Origin: Bombardia bombarda
Lineage: Eukaryota > Ascomycota > Sordariomycetes > Sordariales > Lasiosphaeriaceae
Assembly (NCBI GenBank): GCA_030512295.1
Contig: JAULSR010000003.1
Span: 1,736,001-1,800,000, forward strand
Direction: 5' to 3'
Length of the DNA: 64,000 nt
Position 1 is the stretch's first letter. Every line of letters starts with the position of its first letter. The notes beneath the pieces were generated by a model. That model was not told where the DNA came from, made no database searches, and saw only the letters and a program-made list of their open reading frames with translations. Position numbers and translations under genes: made by a program. This document shows positions 1 through 11,359 of this stretch, piece after piece.

Positions 1-1281
1 CCGTCACTTATGGGACCGGCGCGGTTACAGGGAGTTATTGGAGTGACATAATGAGTATTGCTTGTATGTTGGTGTTTTTTTTATCTACCTCCTTTCTCCT
101 TTCGGATGAAACAGAAGAAACTACAAGCGTATAGCCTTTGAATCGACTCTGTCAACCGAGAAGGGGCTGTCTGAGACGAATCTGATGAGCAGACAACTGA
201 CATATCTGTTTTAAAACTAGCTTTTCCAATTCCAAATGTACAGTTCGCCGTCGCCGACGATAGCAACTATACCTTTTCAGGGATCCTCGGATTGGGATAC
301 ACGTACCCCTATTCCATCGATTATCCCAGCGTGCTGAACCTGATGGTTTCGCAAAAGATGATCGCGGCACCCATCTTTAGCGTAGGACTGGGTGGTGAGC
401 AAGATGGCTTCAGTAAGTTCACCTTAATATATGGCTCTAGATGATGTTGGGACACAACGCGTGCCCACAAGTGGCTAACATGATAAAAATCAGGCGAAAT
501 CATCTTTGGCGGTGTCAACCGCTGGAAGTTTGCCGGCCCGCTTGAGCCCGTCTCCATCTGGCCGCCCATCTCGCAGCAAGATCCGCACTGGATCCAGTAT
601 GTCTGAGCCCTCCCTTTTCTCCTTCTATACATCATCAATATCAAACAACCCCAGCCCCAACCCCTAACCCGACCACCTCACAGATACTGGATCAACGTCA
701 CCTCAGTCGGCATGACCAAGCCCAACCAGCTGCCCGTCGTCTACACGCCCCGCGACGCCTTCACCATGCCGACCCTAATCGACACGGGCTCAACGCTCTC
801 GTATATCCGCGAGGACCTTGTCGCGCAGATCGGGCAGCAGTTCCAGGCGGTCGTCGACAACGCGGGCAACTATCTCGTCGACTGCGCGTACCGCAACCGC
901 AGCGGGACTGTCGACTTTGGATTTAATCGCGGGAGGATGGTGATCAATGTTCGGTATAAGGACTTTATCTATCAGCAGTATCCTGGGCACTGCATGTTGG
1001 GGGTGCAGCCGGCTGATGTGGGGAGCACGAATTACGTGCTGGGGGATACGTTTATCAGGGGGCTTATTGTAAGTTTCATTTCCTTGTTCTTTTGTCTCTG
1101 TTAAGAGTTTGTGTAGGAGTGGATCTGTGACACGACCGTGATGCTGACTGGGTATGATACAGTGGTGTTTGACCAGCAGTCGGATGTTATCTGGATGAAC
1201 CAGTATTACAACTGCGGCGACGGCGTTACGAGCGTGGGATTGTCTGCTGGAGATTCGCGGAATATTGTTGGCGCATGTTGA
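1..1281 (+). CDS. Secreted aspartic protease (pepsin A1 / candidapepsin-like), 3' part
   Basis: The gene enters from the left edge, so the start, signal peptide and first catalytic aspartate are outside the window. I read five exons: 1-63, 221-412, 494-596, 684-1068 and 1117-1281, with GT-AG introns and all phases consistent; together they encode the last 301 residues. The first exon has YGTGAVTGSYWSD, followed by the family pattern FAVADDS..GILGLGY. The second catalytic motif is visible at about 778-800 (LIDTGSTLSYI), and the C-terminal half has YVLGDTFIRG and VVFDQQ typical of A1 proteases. Its expected role is extracellular or cell-wall peptide hydrolysis at acidic pH. The protein ends in IVGAC with no hydrophobic GPI tail. 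The penultimate acceptor was set at 1116 because the later AG at 1162 would break the frame. Confidence 0.86.
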
Positions 1282-1667
1282 ATTTTATCTCTGGGGCGAG
1301 ATACTATCTAAAAAAGACTGAAAGGTTGTTTAGGTCTAGAGAAGCGGGTGAAAGTCGGTGGTGTTGTTTCGAGAGTTACCATGGTTGCTTGCAGAATGGC
1401 GGCGTTGAGAATGCAAGAAGGGGGTTGGAAACTGCGAAGTTTATACAGGCGTATATCTCACGAAGATGAAGATACCATCAAAGAAGGTACTCATCAAATC
1501 AGGTTAAATAGGTACCTTATTTACATGAGACGGAACCTTAATTCCCCAGAAACATGCACATGATAAAAAACCAAGAACATGGGACTCTTGATATTCACAA
1601 TCCAACTCCCCCAAACGCCACAGCGCATAAAGGGTGTCAAGCCAAACGTCAACACCTCAACATCACC
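1282..1667. other. Intergenic, between convergent genes
   Basis: This 386-bp stretch separates the protease and the convergent prolyl-hydroxylase gene. It should hold both 3' UTRs. I see no gene or repeat in it. Confidence 0.6.
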
Positions 1668-2509
1668 TCACAAATCAACCCCCCTAACCTCCTCCCCCAT
1701 CTCCATCTCCCTCGTCCAAATATTCACCCCAATCTTGCCACCCCCGGTGACCGGCAACCCGGCATGCAGCGTCCGCTCATCCCCCCTCATCCCCCCCTTC
1801 CCATCCCCCACCATGTTCTCCCAGTAAATCGCATTCCCCTCCACGGGTCTAAACGTCACCCCCTTCTCCCACTCCTCGTCACAGTCCACAATCCCGGCCT
1901 CGCACCACCGCCCGTCGCTCGGCGCCTCCAAGTGCGGGAAGTTGGTGCCCCCGCCCGTCGTGTCATTAGCCACATACACGTACCCAAAGAAGGAGCTAAT
2001 GCGGTTGCCGCCCACGGCGGGAGCGGCGTGGGTAGGGTCGGTGAACCAGTCGGTGTGGTAGTGGTACGACTCGGAGGGGTGGTACTTGACGAGCTGGAGG
2101 GGCTCGAGCTGGGCGCGGGCGACGGAGAGGCCCTGGAAGGCGAGGGCGCGGTCCTCGATGCAGCGGACGAGGGGGTCGCGGGGGACGGTGGTGGACTGGG
2201 AGGTGCGGACCTTGTGGTGGGTGGAGGAGGAGGAGGAGGAGGAGGAGGATTTGGTGTTGCCGCGCGGGGTGACGGCGGAGCGGGAGAAGGTGTCGCGCGT
2301 GATGTTTTGCAGGTGGGCGCGCTCGGAGGGGGTGATAAAGTCGGTGATGTAGATTACGAGGGGGGATTTGGAGACCATGAGGACTTTGTAGGGGGGTGGT
2401 GGCAGACGTAGTCGGGGTTCAATAATGGCTTCTGTTCTTGTTCCGCTGCGATGGATTGAAGCGCTGCGAATGCGCTGAGGATGGGGAGGAGGGATCGTAG
2501 TGGAGCCAT
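1668..2509 (-). CDS. Prolyl 4-hydroxylase-type 2OG-Fe(II) dioxygenase, secretory; one 1-nt frameshift
   Basis: The catalytic part is a P4Hc domain. It has the HxD iron ligands in YHYHTDWF (His codon near 2055-2057), the distal His in ERTLHAGLPV (1764-1766) and a 2-oxoglutarate-binding Lys in GGKIGVNIW. Expected chemistry is hydroxylation of peptidyl proline in the secretory pathway. The catalytic frame stays open upstream to 2783, but that extension reads like non-coding sequence. An ATG at 2509 in another frame gives a clear signal peptide (MAPLRSLLPILSAFAALQSI) followed by NPDYVCHHPP, which fits the usual lead-in to the catalytic PPYK..SKSPLVIYI. The two frames meet at the G6 run 2391-2396; one extra base there gives an uninterrupted 280-aa protein. 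A poly-Ser run is encoded around 2221-2250. The start at 2509 is chosen because of the signal peptide. Confidence 0.82.
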
Positions 2510-3006
2510 TTTGAAGTGGTGCTATCGTGGGAGCTTCAGTCGATGAGAAATGCGAACGATAGGTAGGTTGTTTATTTGCTGTTGTGTGAGATGGCGAGGG
2601 GGAAGATTGACTCGGGGCGTTAAAGTCGCAAAGTTGGTGGAAACTCGTTCTGACATTTGAACCTCCAAATTCGACCCCCCTTGCCGCTGTGCCATTGTGG
2701 CGATTGAGCAAAACCAGCAAATCAGACATCGTCGCTGAACGTTTGAAGGATGATGAAACAGGAGCTGTTGCGGCAGGAGGCAAAGCTTCCTGTCAGGAAA
2801 AGCTTCTTTGGTCGCCTTTTCAGGGGTGGTTGCCGTCAGAGGAGTCTAAATCGGGACTTGGGTCCCTGTAGGCCATGCAGCCCCTGTTCCAGAAGCTCGA
2901 GCTACCCCTGTTCGCAACTTGGTCCCCTCAACGCCAAATGCAGCTCCATGCCCACCTCTCCCCATGAAGTCATGCAAATCCCAAATTCTTCCCAGAAATC
3001 GACCGA
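2510..3006. promoter_or_regulatory. Shared upstream region of two divergent secretory-pathway genes
   Basis: About 500 bp lie between the start codons of the divergent P4H (2509, minus) and PDI-like (3007, plus) genes. Both products carry signal peptides, so a shared promoter is plausible. I see no clear TATA box or repeat. Confidence 0.4.
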
Positions 3007-4439
3007 ATGAAGTGTTCAAAACTGTTTCTCGACCTCGCTGTGTTGGTCGCCCAGGCACACGCCTGGAGCCATGTCGATGCGGGGTTCATCAAAGAGGCGC
3101 TGCTGGAGAAAGACTCCACCCTCGTTGCTTGTGAGTGCTTTGAACAACACAAGTTCCCAAAGAGAACTGAAGTCTTGACCCAGAAATATTGACTTCGGAT
3201 TTTGGTCAAGTCGTTTTGGTATGTGCCCCCTCTATGAGAGTAATCGGCCGTAAAAAATGCAAATCTAACATTGCTCGTCACGCGCAGCCAAATGAGTGAG
3301 TAGGACCGATTCCATACACAGCCATCGAGACCAACGTCAATCAGCTGCTAACAACGACAAAAACAGAGAAAACAGCCAGGCCCTCGAGCCGGAATGGGCA
3401 TCTGTCCAACAGGCAACACTCGATGCAACAGCGACAGCACTCAGCATCGACTGCGCAGCCACGCCAACCATCTGCTCAGACCTAGGCGTCTCCTCATTCC
3501 CCACGATCCGCCTGTACCACGGCGATGGCAGAATGGATCGCTATCGCGGTCCACGAAAAGCCCCCTCCATCTTATCCTTTCACCGACGAGCGCTCCGCCC
3601 CGCCGTGTCCAACGTGAACAAGAAGAATGCCACGTCCTTCATCGCCCTCGACGACGTCGTGTTCATCTGCCACTTGGCGACTGCTGACGACCACAACGAG
3701 GACGACGACGCGCGGCTCCTTCACCGCTTCATCGCCCTGGCCGACAAGTACCGTGACAGGTTCTCTTTTGCCATCATGTCATCAGGCCATGTGTCACAGA
3801 CGCAGCAGTCGACCTTGACGTGCTACAACAACCTGGACGGCCTGCAGCACTCGATCACTGACCTGGCCAGCCCCGCCTCGCTCGAGGCGTTTGTCACGAC
3901 GTGCGCGACGCCCCTGATTCCGCAGCTGACGAGACGGAACGAGATGTCGTTTTACAGTGTGAGTACAGTACCGGTTTGAGAAGCTGTGTTTGCTGTGATT
4001 TTCTGCACGTTCCCGCCACGCATGCATGTTGATTACTGCCTGTGATTGCTGCTGATGATTGCGACCATAGACCGGAAAGAGTCTTGTGCACTACTTTGTG
4101 CGCAGCGACGAGCAGAGGGACAAGTACGTCGCCGAGATGCGACCGCTGGCCAAGAAATACCACGAATATCTGCACTTCATCACGACGGACGCGAATGAAT
4201 ACCCCGAGGCCGTTGAGATGATGGGGCTGAATCATGGTGTGGATGGGGAGCTGTTGTCGGTGCAGAATCCGAGCAATGGCGACATCTTCCCCTACACGAG
4301 CAAACAGAAGCTGACGGCGAATGCGGTGGAGATGTTTCTGAGTGACATAATCCAGGGGAAGGTGAAACCGTGGGGGATGCGGGGCGAAGGGGCGGGGCAA
4401 GGCGTACAGGGTGGTGGTGCGAGGCACGAGGAGCTGTAA
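3007..4439 (+). CDS. PDI-family ER protein with degenerate active site
   Basis: Five exons (3007-3130, 3211-3218, 3288-3295, 3367-3958, 4071-4439) join in frame into 366 residues. Exons 2 and 3 are only 8 nt each; without them the frame cannot be closed, and with them the protein reads LVAFVLPNEENSQALEPEW. The protein begins with a signal peptide (cleavage likely after AQAHA). A thioredoxin-fold domain follows, with the cis-Pro motif SFPTIRLYHGDG, then a second thioredoxin-like part, and it ends in HEEL, a known variant of the HDEL/KDEL ER-retention tetrapeptide. In catalytic PDIs the segment is of the form PWCxHC; here it is PNEENS, so both redox cysteines are absent. It is therefore probably a chaperone or substrate-binding PDI relative rather than an oxidoreductase. 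It is transcribed divergently from the prolyl hydroxylase; in animals P4H works with PDI, but a link here is only suggestive. Confidence 0.82.
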
Positions 4440-5339
4440 AGGGGAAATGGAAGAGGTGGAAAGGCGGAAAGGAGAAAGAACAAATAGAAGAGGATAGAAC
4501 AGGGCCGAGCTTGAGAAGAGGGAGTGCCAATAGCCTCGATCCGTTATATCTGATACCATTTACCTTCACCGGTCAGAAAGCCGCTGGATTTGCGGGGGGT
4601 GAGGGGAGGAATCGAGGATTTCGCGCTCCGAGTCCGTCTGAGTGGGAAGCAGTGTTACAAAAGGCACGTTTCCAGAGCGAGCGCAAGAGATCGGAAGTCG
4701 TGCAAAGGGAGTGAGTCAGTCTACTTTACCGAAATGGACATGGATTCCGAAAGAGGTCAGGAGACATACAACTCAAACTTATCTGGCCATCGCACTGCCA
4801 TTGCGATAGCACACCCACACCATTACAGTGTATCATATCGGATGTTTATGATATTGTTCAAGGTGTTGGTATCTGCTTGTACCATGCTAGAGAGTAATCA
4901 GTTGGTCCAAGAGGTCCAAAAACATGGGCGTGATTTGGCGCTGTGCCTACCTTGGTCAAACATAAACATGTCAGGGGTCGATTTTGTGTAAACAAGAAAA
5001 CATGTTCCTGAATCAGATGGCGAAATTACCCCTTTATCTCCATCCTTTTGGCATCATAATCTCCATGTCTCCGCTGCCTTCGTTGCATCATCAAAGAATA
5101 GTCACATCTGACGTGGTTGTGGTTCGTTTCATAACATCTCGATCATATGTCTATGTCAGGACAAAGAACAGAAATCAAAGTAGTATAAAAGACCGTCTCG
5201 GCGCTTCAACTTGGAGGTTTGAATCTTTCTTTCGATATGGTATTTGAACATTCACATTAAGTCCACAAGCGTTTAATATACATTATCAATCAGATCCTTT
5301 GTTGAGTTCCACCAGAAACCCCAGCCTACCAACATCATC
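4440..5339. other. Intergenic; 3' UTR and promoter of the small-protein gene
   Basis: Nine hundred bases without a supported gene. The right part contains the TATAAAA element listed separately. The small open frames here show no recognisable protein. Confidence 0.5.
5184..5190 (+). promoter_or_regulatory. TATA box candidate for the 68-aa protein gene
   Basis: TATAAAA lies about 150 bp before the ATG at 5340, at a reasonable distance for a fungal core promoter with a long leader. Confidence 0.45.
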
Positions 5340-5861
5340 ATGCCTTTCAAGGACACTACCCAAAAGGTCAAGGAGACCGTCGAGGGCCAAGCGTACGTTT
5401 TTGCACAGCCACCACCACCACCAATGTATTTGAAGTTTGTTGGCGTGTATTCGGGGCCATGGCAGCTAGCACGCCTCCTTCGGTGAAAACCCATCCTTCT
5501 TGTTCAGGATTGGCTACACTGCATTGCCTGCTCGCAGAGATGACCCAGCGTCATCACACTGTCTTCACTTCTCTCAACTCCACAACCCCTTGTATCAGAC
5601 CGATACTGACTCCTCAACAGCCCCGAGCAGGCAACCAAGGACCAGACCGGCAAGGAGGTCAAGAAAGATGGCGAGCCTCGTAAGTGTGCTCAGACACCCA
5701 GACACCGTTACTCCCTTCTCTTGCATGGCGACACAAACTGATATCTCTTATCTCCTATCCCTACAGTCACTCCCGAAGAGGCTGCCGCTGCCGCCAAGGC
5801 CGCACCTGCCGAGGGTGAGGTCGTCAAGCCCATCGTTCCCGAGGAGCCCAAAGAGATCTAA
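5340..5861 (+). CDS. Small hydrophilic protein, 68 aa, two introns
   Basis: No single open frame covers this gene. Three exons (5340-5392, 5621-5679, 5767-5861) join perfectly in phase, with donors GTACGT and GTAAGT and acceptors CAACAG and CTACAG. The product starts MPFKDTTQKVKETVEGQAPE and is rich in Lys, Glu and Ala, with a proline-containing acidic tail ending VPEEPKEI. It has no signal peptide, membrane segment or cysteine. The repeated T-x-K-V-K-E-T-x-E-G-Q pattern resembles small stress-associated or LEA-like disordered proteins, but I do not recognise a defined family. The introns (228 and 87 bp) take up more space than the coding sequence. A TATAAAA box upstream and the clean splice phases support a real, possibly highly expressed gene. 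Confidence 0.72.
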
Positions 5862-8282
5862 GAAGTGAAGGGGATGGCTTTCCTTTTCTGTCGAGGTATT
5901 GAGGGTGCGGTACTGCGCTGCATGGCTACTGGACCTACTACTTAGATACCAGCCCACTCGCTCTTTGTCTGACAGAAGGAAAAAGAATCGATGGATAGAT
6001 GTATGGCTGAATGGAGTGGAGAAAACTGGGAACTGCTATAGACATACATACCTACTACTGGGTAGACATGTATCTACTAGGGGTACTGTTAGCAGAATTG
6101 AGACACACACTCGTTACTTGTAGAAACGTTCTCGTTCTCGACCCTACCTACCTATCCAATGACATTAATCAGCTCAAATACCAAGGTACCTGCGTATATG
6201 CAAATATCACATGTCGTTAGAAGAGCATGCTCAAAGAAGCAGCCGAACGATATACTCCGTCAGCACGTAAGCGCTTGCCCCAGATTTTGGCCAAGACGAG
6301 TGAACGGCGACCAGTAGCAAAAGCTAAGGCAGGTAATTCGGTCAAGGTACCTGAGGTAGTTAGCATGGGGTCTGGTGGCCTGCATGCATCTGGTAGGAGC
6401 GGTCGTCTAGTCTAGGCTCATGACCACTTTAGATCTTTAGCAGATTGCGGGGTATGTGATGGAAGGGTGTCTTTGTGCATGGATGGTCCAGCGACATTTT
6501 CTGGGGTAAATGTGGGTGACCGGGCGGGTAGTTGCGTAGGTGTTGGGGTCGGGGATTGGTGCAATGTGAAGGAACCAACCTTCCGAAGGAACAAGCTTAC
6601 AGATGGGGATGAGGTGGTTCCCCGCAAAGTTGAAAGATTTATTCTCCTTGCTGTGACTTGACATATGTAAGTAAGTGGTTTTTGTTCAAGATCCCAAGTC
6701 GAGCAAGTGACACTGGCCTTGTTGAATTGGACGAGGTGTTGGAAAAGGTAAGCTATATGTAAGTATGTTAGTATACTACCTAAATATGCTTATGTCACGG
6801 GGCCTTTCTAGAGACGTATACAAGGTCATATTATACGTAGCAGCTGATGGTTTGTACCTGTTCTTTTCAGTCACTTGCAATACCACCTACTATGAGTTCC
6901 CTTTTCTCAGTTGCGACAATTATCATGACTCGTACCAAATTCCCCCAAAATCATGAAGAATTGTGAGCTAACGGATTTCATCAGTAGCTCCTCGGCTTGA
7001 TCAAAGAAACATTAGTAAATGGCATATGACAGACTGAGGGAAGATCTGACCTTCTACCAAAATCTATGGCGGGATATATCAGATGAGGAATAGCCAACCC
7101 TCAGCCCCCTCTCACCCCTCACAGAGATCTGTCAACCCCAACTGAATGCTCCTCTTTAGGCAAGAGACACGAACACTAACTTACTCTCAAGAACCCCGCA
7201 TGCAACGCTGTTGCGTACTCCAAGGAGTAGTACCTTGGACAGGTCGTTTGTCGGAGTTCCTTCACATGCTCTGTCGGCAAGTGTGATGAAATCACGAAGG
7301 TCTGTCTGTATTGTTGAATTGTCGGAGACAAAGTCGGGGTAGAGAGCCAAAAGAGCCGCAGCTCTAATTCCCGTATGAGTACGCGTATGGCCCAGCTTCT
7401 ACAGGATCGGATTTCGTGCATATCCGTCTGGCCGGATCATTGGCCCTGATCCTCCTTCTTACGTTTGACAGACACATGGGTTCTGGTCCACGACAGTCTG
7501 GTTGCACAGTAGGTCTCTGAGCATGGGACGCATTCCAGATGGTGAGTTTAAAGGAACAATGTTCGTACTTTCAAGGTTGATTTTAATCGCTTGTGCGGTG
7601 TTTCTTTCTTGACATCCATTGTTGGGATGAAAGGGGGAAGCTTCCTGCTTCACTGCCGTTACCTAGCTCACCTGGCCCCATATCGCCAAGTCCCGCTAGA
7701 AACCGCCACAAAACGGGTGATTGGACTCCATCGCAATTGGCGCCAAAACATGTTGAAATCCGGGGTTTCCGGGTCTATTTATCGAATGGCGTCGGGGCGC
7801 AAGTACGAAAAGGGAATAAGTCCCGATTTCCCCACAAACTAGGCTGCGAGGCGAAGGCGCCTTTTTATTCTTCATGTTGTATGTTTACCAATTGGTTAGT
7901 TAGACTTCAATATCCTGTATGTACCCCAACTTTTCCCCCACATGACGTGTCGTGAACCTGGGCATGTTTTTGTTGCGGTGTGACCTTGTCTCGCGCCTGC
8001 TAGCCCCCTGCTAAAGACCTCGAGAGGTGCCTTCCACGATGCCGCTGCGACCTAAGCTGCTTCCAATAGAAGCTGCGACTTCGGATTTGGTCAGCGGGCT
8101 TGGCTCTACCGACCAGGACACACAAGACACACAACCCATAGCAGATGGCAGGCACGACACAGATCTATGAAGACACCCATTGCTGCCCTAGCTCCCTACG
8201 TGCCTGCCTCCAGGACACAATACACGATGCCACGCAAAGGGCAGGCGAGGTTGGATAGGTGCTCTTTCCCAACAGCCAAATT

Positions 8283-8318
8283 CCATCCCTCCCTCCATCC
8301 CTCCATCCCTCCATCCAC
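8283..8318. repeat. CCATCCCT-type minisatellite
   Basis: Four to five imperfect copies of an 8-bp unit (CCATCCCT) lie in the non-coding region. Confidence 0.7.
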
Positions 8319-9433
8319 TTTTTCCATCTTTCCATTGACTCCACCGTGTGACCTTCCCATTCCATTTCCTGCCCAGTCTCGTTTCTGGCTTTGCTCTTCG
8401 GAACCGACTTGACATTACTCCGGCCCTTGCTTCTTCCTGCCCCTCAGCAAGAATCCCTCCTCTCTTTTTTACCCCTCCTTTTCTTGGTATGCCAGCCCAA
8501 AACAAGATAGATCTACGGAGCAATGTTCGATGCGCCAATCACGATCGCTTCTGGTGCATAATGTGCTGTACCAAAGTTAATAAACCGAGGCTCCTTTTCT
8601 AGCGTCAGGCACAGTAAACCACACACACACACACGCAAGATTTCCCCAAGATCTTCACATGCGCGCCGCATCGTGTTTCTGCCCTTTGCGATGCAGCCCA
8701 GTTGCCAGCCGCCCGCCCAACCGCCCAACTGCCAATCACCAACTATTGGAACTTTGAACCTGAAAGCGGCACGAAATAGACTTCATTCCAGGTTCTCGCA
8801 AATCGCAATGCGACTTTCGGTGTCGGGCTCCCGGCTTTGCAGGGATCCGACTGTTGTTCCCCAGAATGTACGGCCAATTACCATCGCTCCCCATGGGGAA
8901 GCGGATACCAGTCAAGGATGTCATAAGTCGCCAGTCCAGACGGACAGGCTGCGAGTGCCGTTGACAATGCGACCCAGGCATGTGTGGTTGTGAGCAATCA
9001 TCCCAAGAAGAGAAGGCATCGCCGGCCAATGTCGTCGGCCACTTGCCCAACACGTCCATACCTCCTGAGTGATGGGCGGTCAGCTGCCCTGGCACGCTGG
9101 CAAATACCCACGCGCACCTATGCCCCCCGTATTCGTTCGGCCGGGAATGCCCTGGCCCGTTACTACTGGAGAGTCCACTTGAGCCACTCAACGCTCAACC
9201 CAGTATTTTCCAAAGGTTCCACTTTGTGGGCGCGTCTCTGTCGGCCGGTAGCACACGCCCGTTAGTAGCCTCGAGTCGACGTTGTATTGTGCAAGACTAC
9301 CACGCCAAGCCTCTTTTTCCTGTGTACCCCGTCGGCGAATTACAGTAGTTTGTGATCCGCCGGGCAAAGATCACCCATCTCTCACGCGAACTATTTCAGG
9401 AACCAGTGGACCATGACGGGACGTCGCCGATCA

Positions 9434-9439
9434 TATAAA
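9434..9439 (+). promoter_or_regulatory. TATA box of the carboxylesterase gene
   Basis: TATAAA sits 117 bp before the ATG at 9556, in the context ATCATATAAAGC. Confidence 0.5.
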
Positions 9440-9555
9440 GCAGGCACTGCCTCCTGTTTGGGTGATGAGAAGATAGGAAGACAACCAGCCCAAGGATCTC
9501 CCATCTCCGAGCCACCCAAGCCACCCGAGCTACTTCATCCGCCAGGCCAGCCAAC

Positions 9556-11359
9556 ATGAAGGGCTTCTCCAACGTTCTCGTCGCCATCACTCTGGCGCTC
9601 GTCGGCCTCGTCGCCGCCGCGCCACCAGAGCTGCCGCCGGCGACTCCGGCGATGGAGAAACGGGCTCTGCCGACTGTCATCACGACCACCGGTCCGGTTA
9701 TCGGCAAGCCCGTCTTGGTCACCGAGACCTTCAACGGAATCCCCTTTGCCCTTCCGCCCACCGGACCGTTGCGCCTGAAGCCCCCAGTCAGGCTCAACTC
9801 GTCCATTGGCACCTTCGATGCTACCGGTATTGCCAACGCCTGCCCTCAGTTCTTCGCCAACACGGCCGGCAACGACCTTATTAGCCAAGTCTTGGGCGCC
9901 GTTACTAGCCTGCCTTTCTTCCAGACCGCTCTGCAAGTGAGCGAGGACTGCCTGACCATCAGTGTTACGCGCCCTGCGGGCACCAAGGCCGGTGATAAGC
10001 TCCCCGTCCTGTTCTGGATCTTTGGCGGAGGCTTTGAGGTAAGTCTCTCACCTAGCTATATTCCGCCCTCTGAGAAACAAGACACTAACTCGTCCGCAGC
10101 TTGGTTGGTCATCCATGTATGATGGCACTGGCTTGGTCACTAATGCCATTGCATTTGGTAAGCCTTATGTCTTTGTGGCTGTCAACTACCGCGTTGGTGG
10201 CTTTGGGTTCCTGCCGGGCAAGGAGGTTCTCAAGGATGGCTCTACAAACCTGGGTCTGCTCGACCAGCGCATGGGTCTCGAGTGGGTGTCCGACAACATT
10301 GCGGCTTTCGGTGGCGACCCGGCTAAGGTGACCATCTGGGGCGAGTCTGCTGGTGCCATTTCCGTCCTCGACCAAATGGCACTGTATAACGGGAACAACA
10401 AGTACAACGGAAAGGCTCTATTCCGTGGCGCCATTATGAACTCTGGTAGCGTTATTCCGGCAGATCCAGTTGACTGCCCCAAGGGCCAGGCCGTGTACAA
10501 CCAGGTTGTCTCGCAGGCCGGGTGCTCCAGTGCGGCTGACACTCTGGCTTGCCTCCGCGCTCTTCCCTATGACAAGTACCTGAAAGCTGCGAACTCGGTC
10601 CCGGCCATTCTGTCCTATAACTCTGTGGCACTCTCGTACCTGCCTCGTCCGGACGGCAAGGTCTTGACAAAGAGCCCCGAAGTCTTGATTGCTACCGGCC
10701 AGTACGCCGCCGTGCCCATGATCATTGGCGACCAGGAGGATGAGGGCACGCTCTTCTCGCTCTTCCAGTCCAACATTACCACCACGCCGAAGCTGGTCCA
10801 GTATCTCTCGTCGGTCTTCTTCAGCAGCGCGACCGCGGCTCAGCTCACCACTCTTGTCAGCACGTACGACGCGTTCCTCACTGAGGGCTCTCCCTTCCGC
10901 ACTGGCATCCTGAACGAGGTTTACCCTGGATTCAAGCGCATCGCTGCCATCTTGGGTGATCTCGTCTTCACCCTCACCCGTCGCGCATTCTTGAACCTTG
11001 CATTGGCCAGCAACCCCAGCGTTCCAGCGTGGTCATACCTGTCAAGCTACGACTATGGCACCCCCATCATGGGGACCTTCCACGGCAGCGATCTCCTGCA
11101 GGTTTTTTATGGCCTCCTGCCCAACTACGCCAGCAAGAGCATCCAGAGCTACTATGCCAACTTTGTCTATAACCAGGACCCCAACGTGGCGACGGGCGGC
11201 ACCAGCGCCAAGAGCAAGGTGGCGATGGACTGGCCGCAGTGGGCCAAGAGCAAGCAGCTCATGAACTTCTATGCCAACAACGCCGGGTTGATCGATGATA
11301 ACTTCAGAAGCGACTCGTACGAGTGGATTGCGGCGAATGTTGGCTCGCTGTACATCTAA
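9556..11359 (+). CDS. Secreted type-B carboxylesterase / lipase
   Basis: Two exons (9556-10038 and 10100-11359, 61-bp intron) encode 580 residues, the usual size for fungal type-B carboxylesterases. The N-terminus is a signal peptide (hydrophobic stretch [16 protein letters not shown]) followed by a possible Lys-Arg processing site (MEKRALP). The alpha/beta-hydrolase landmarks are present: [11 protein letters not shown] (type-B signature 2), the oxyanion-hole GGGFE spanning the splice site, the nucleophile elbow GESAGA with Ser244, the acid in DEGTLF (Glu376) and His489 in GTFHGSDLL. It should hydrolyse ester bonds of lipids or other extracellular esters. All catalytic residues are intact. 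The exact substrate cannot be told from sequence. No neighbour suggests a pathway. Confidence 0.93.

Larger units (their letters stand above)
5862..9555. other. Long gene-poor intergenic region (3.7 kb)
   Basis: No open frame here resembles a known protein and I could not assemble a convincing spliced gene. It contains a CCATCCCT-type minisatellite at about 8283-8318 and a CA repeat at about 8619-8634. The right end (about 9300-9555) is the promoter of the carboxylesterase. A non-coding RNA or a fast-evolving small gene cannot be excluded. Confidence 0.5.

Noticed and set aside
1554..2411. 285-codon plus-strand frame
   Set aside because: Antisense shadow of the P4H gene with long Gly/Val runs.
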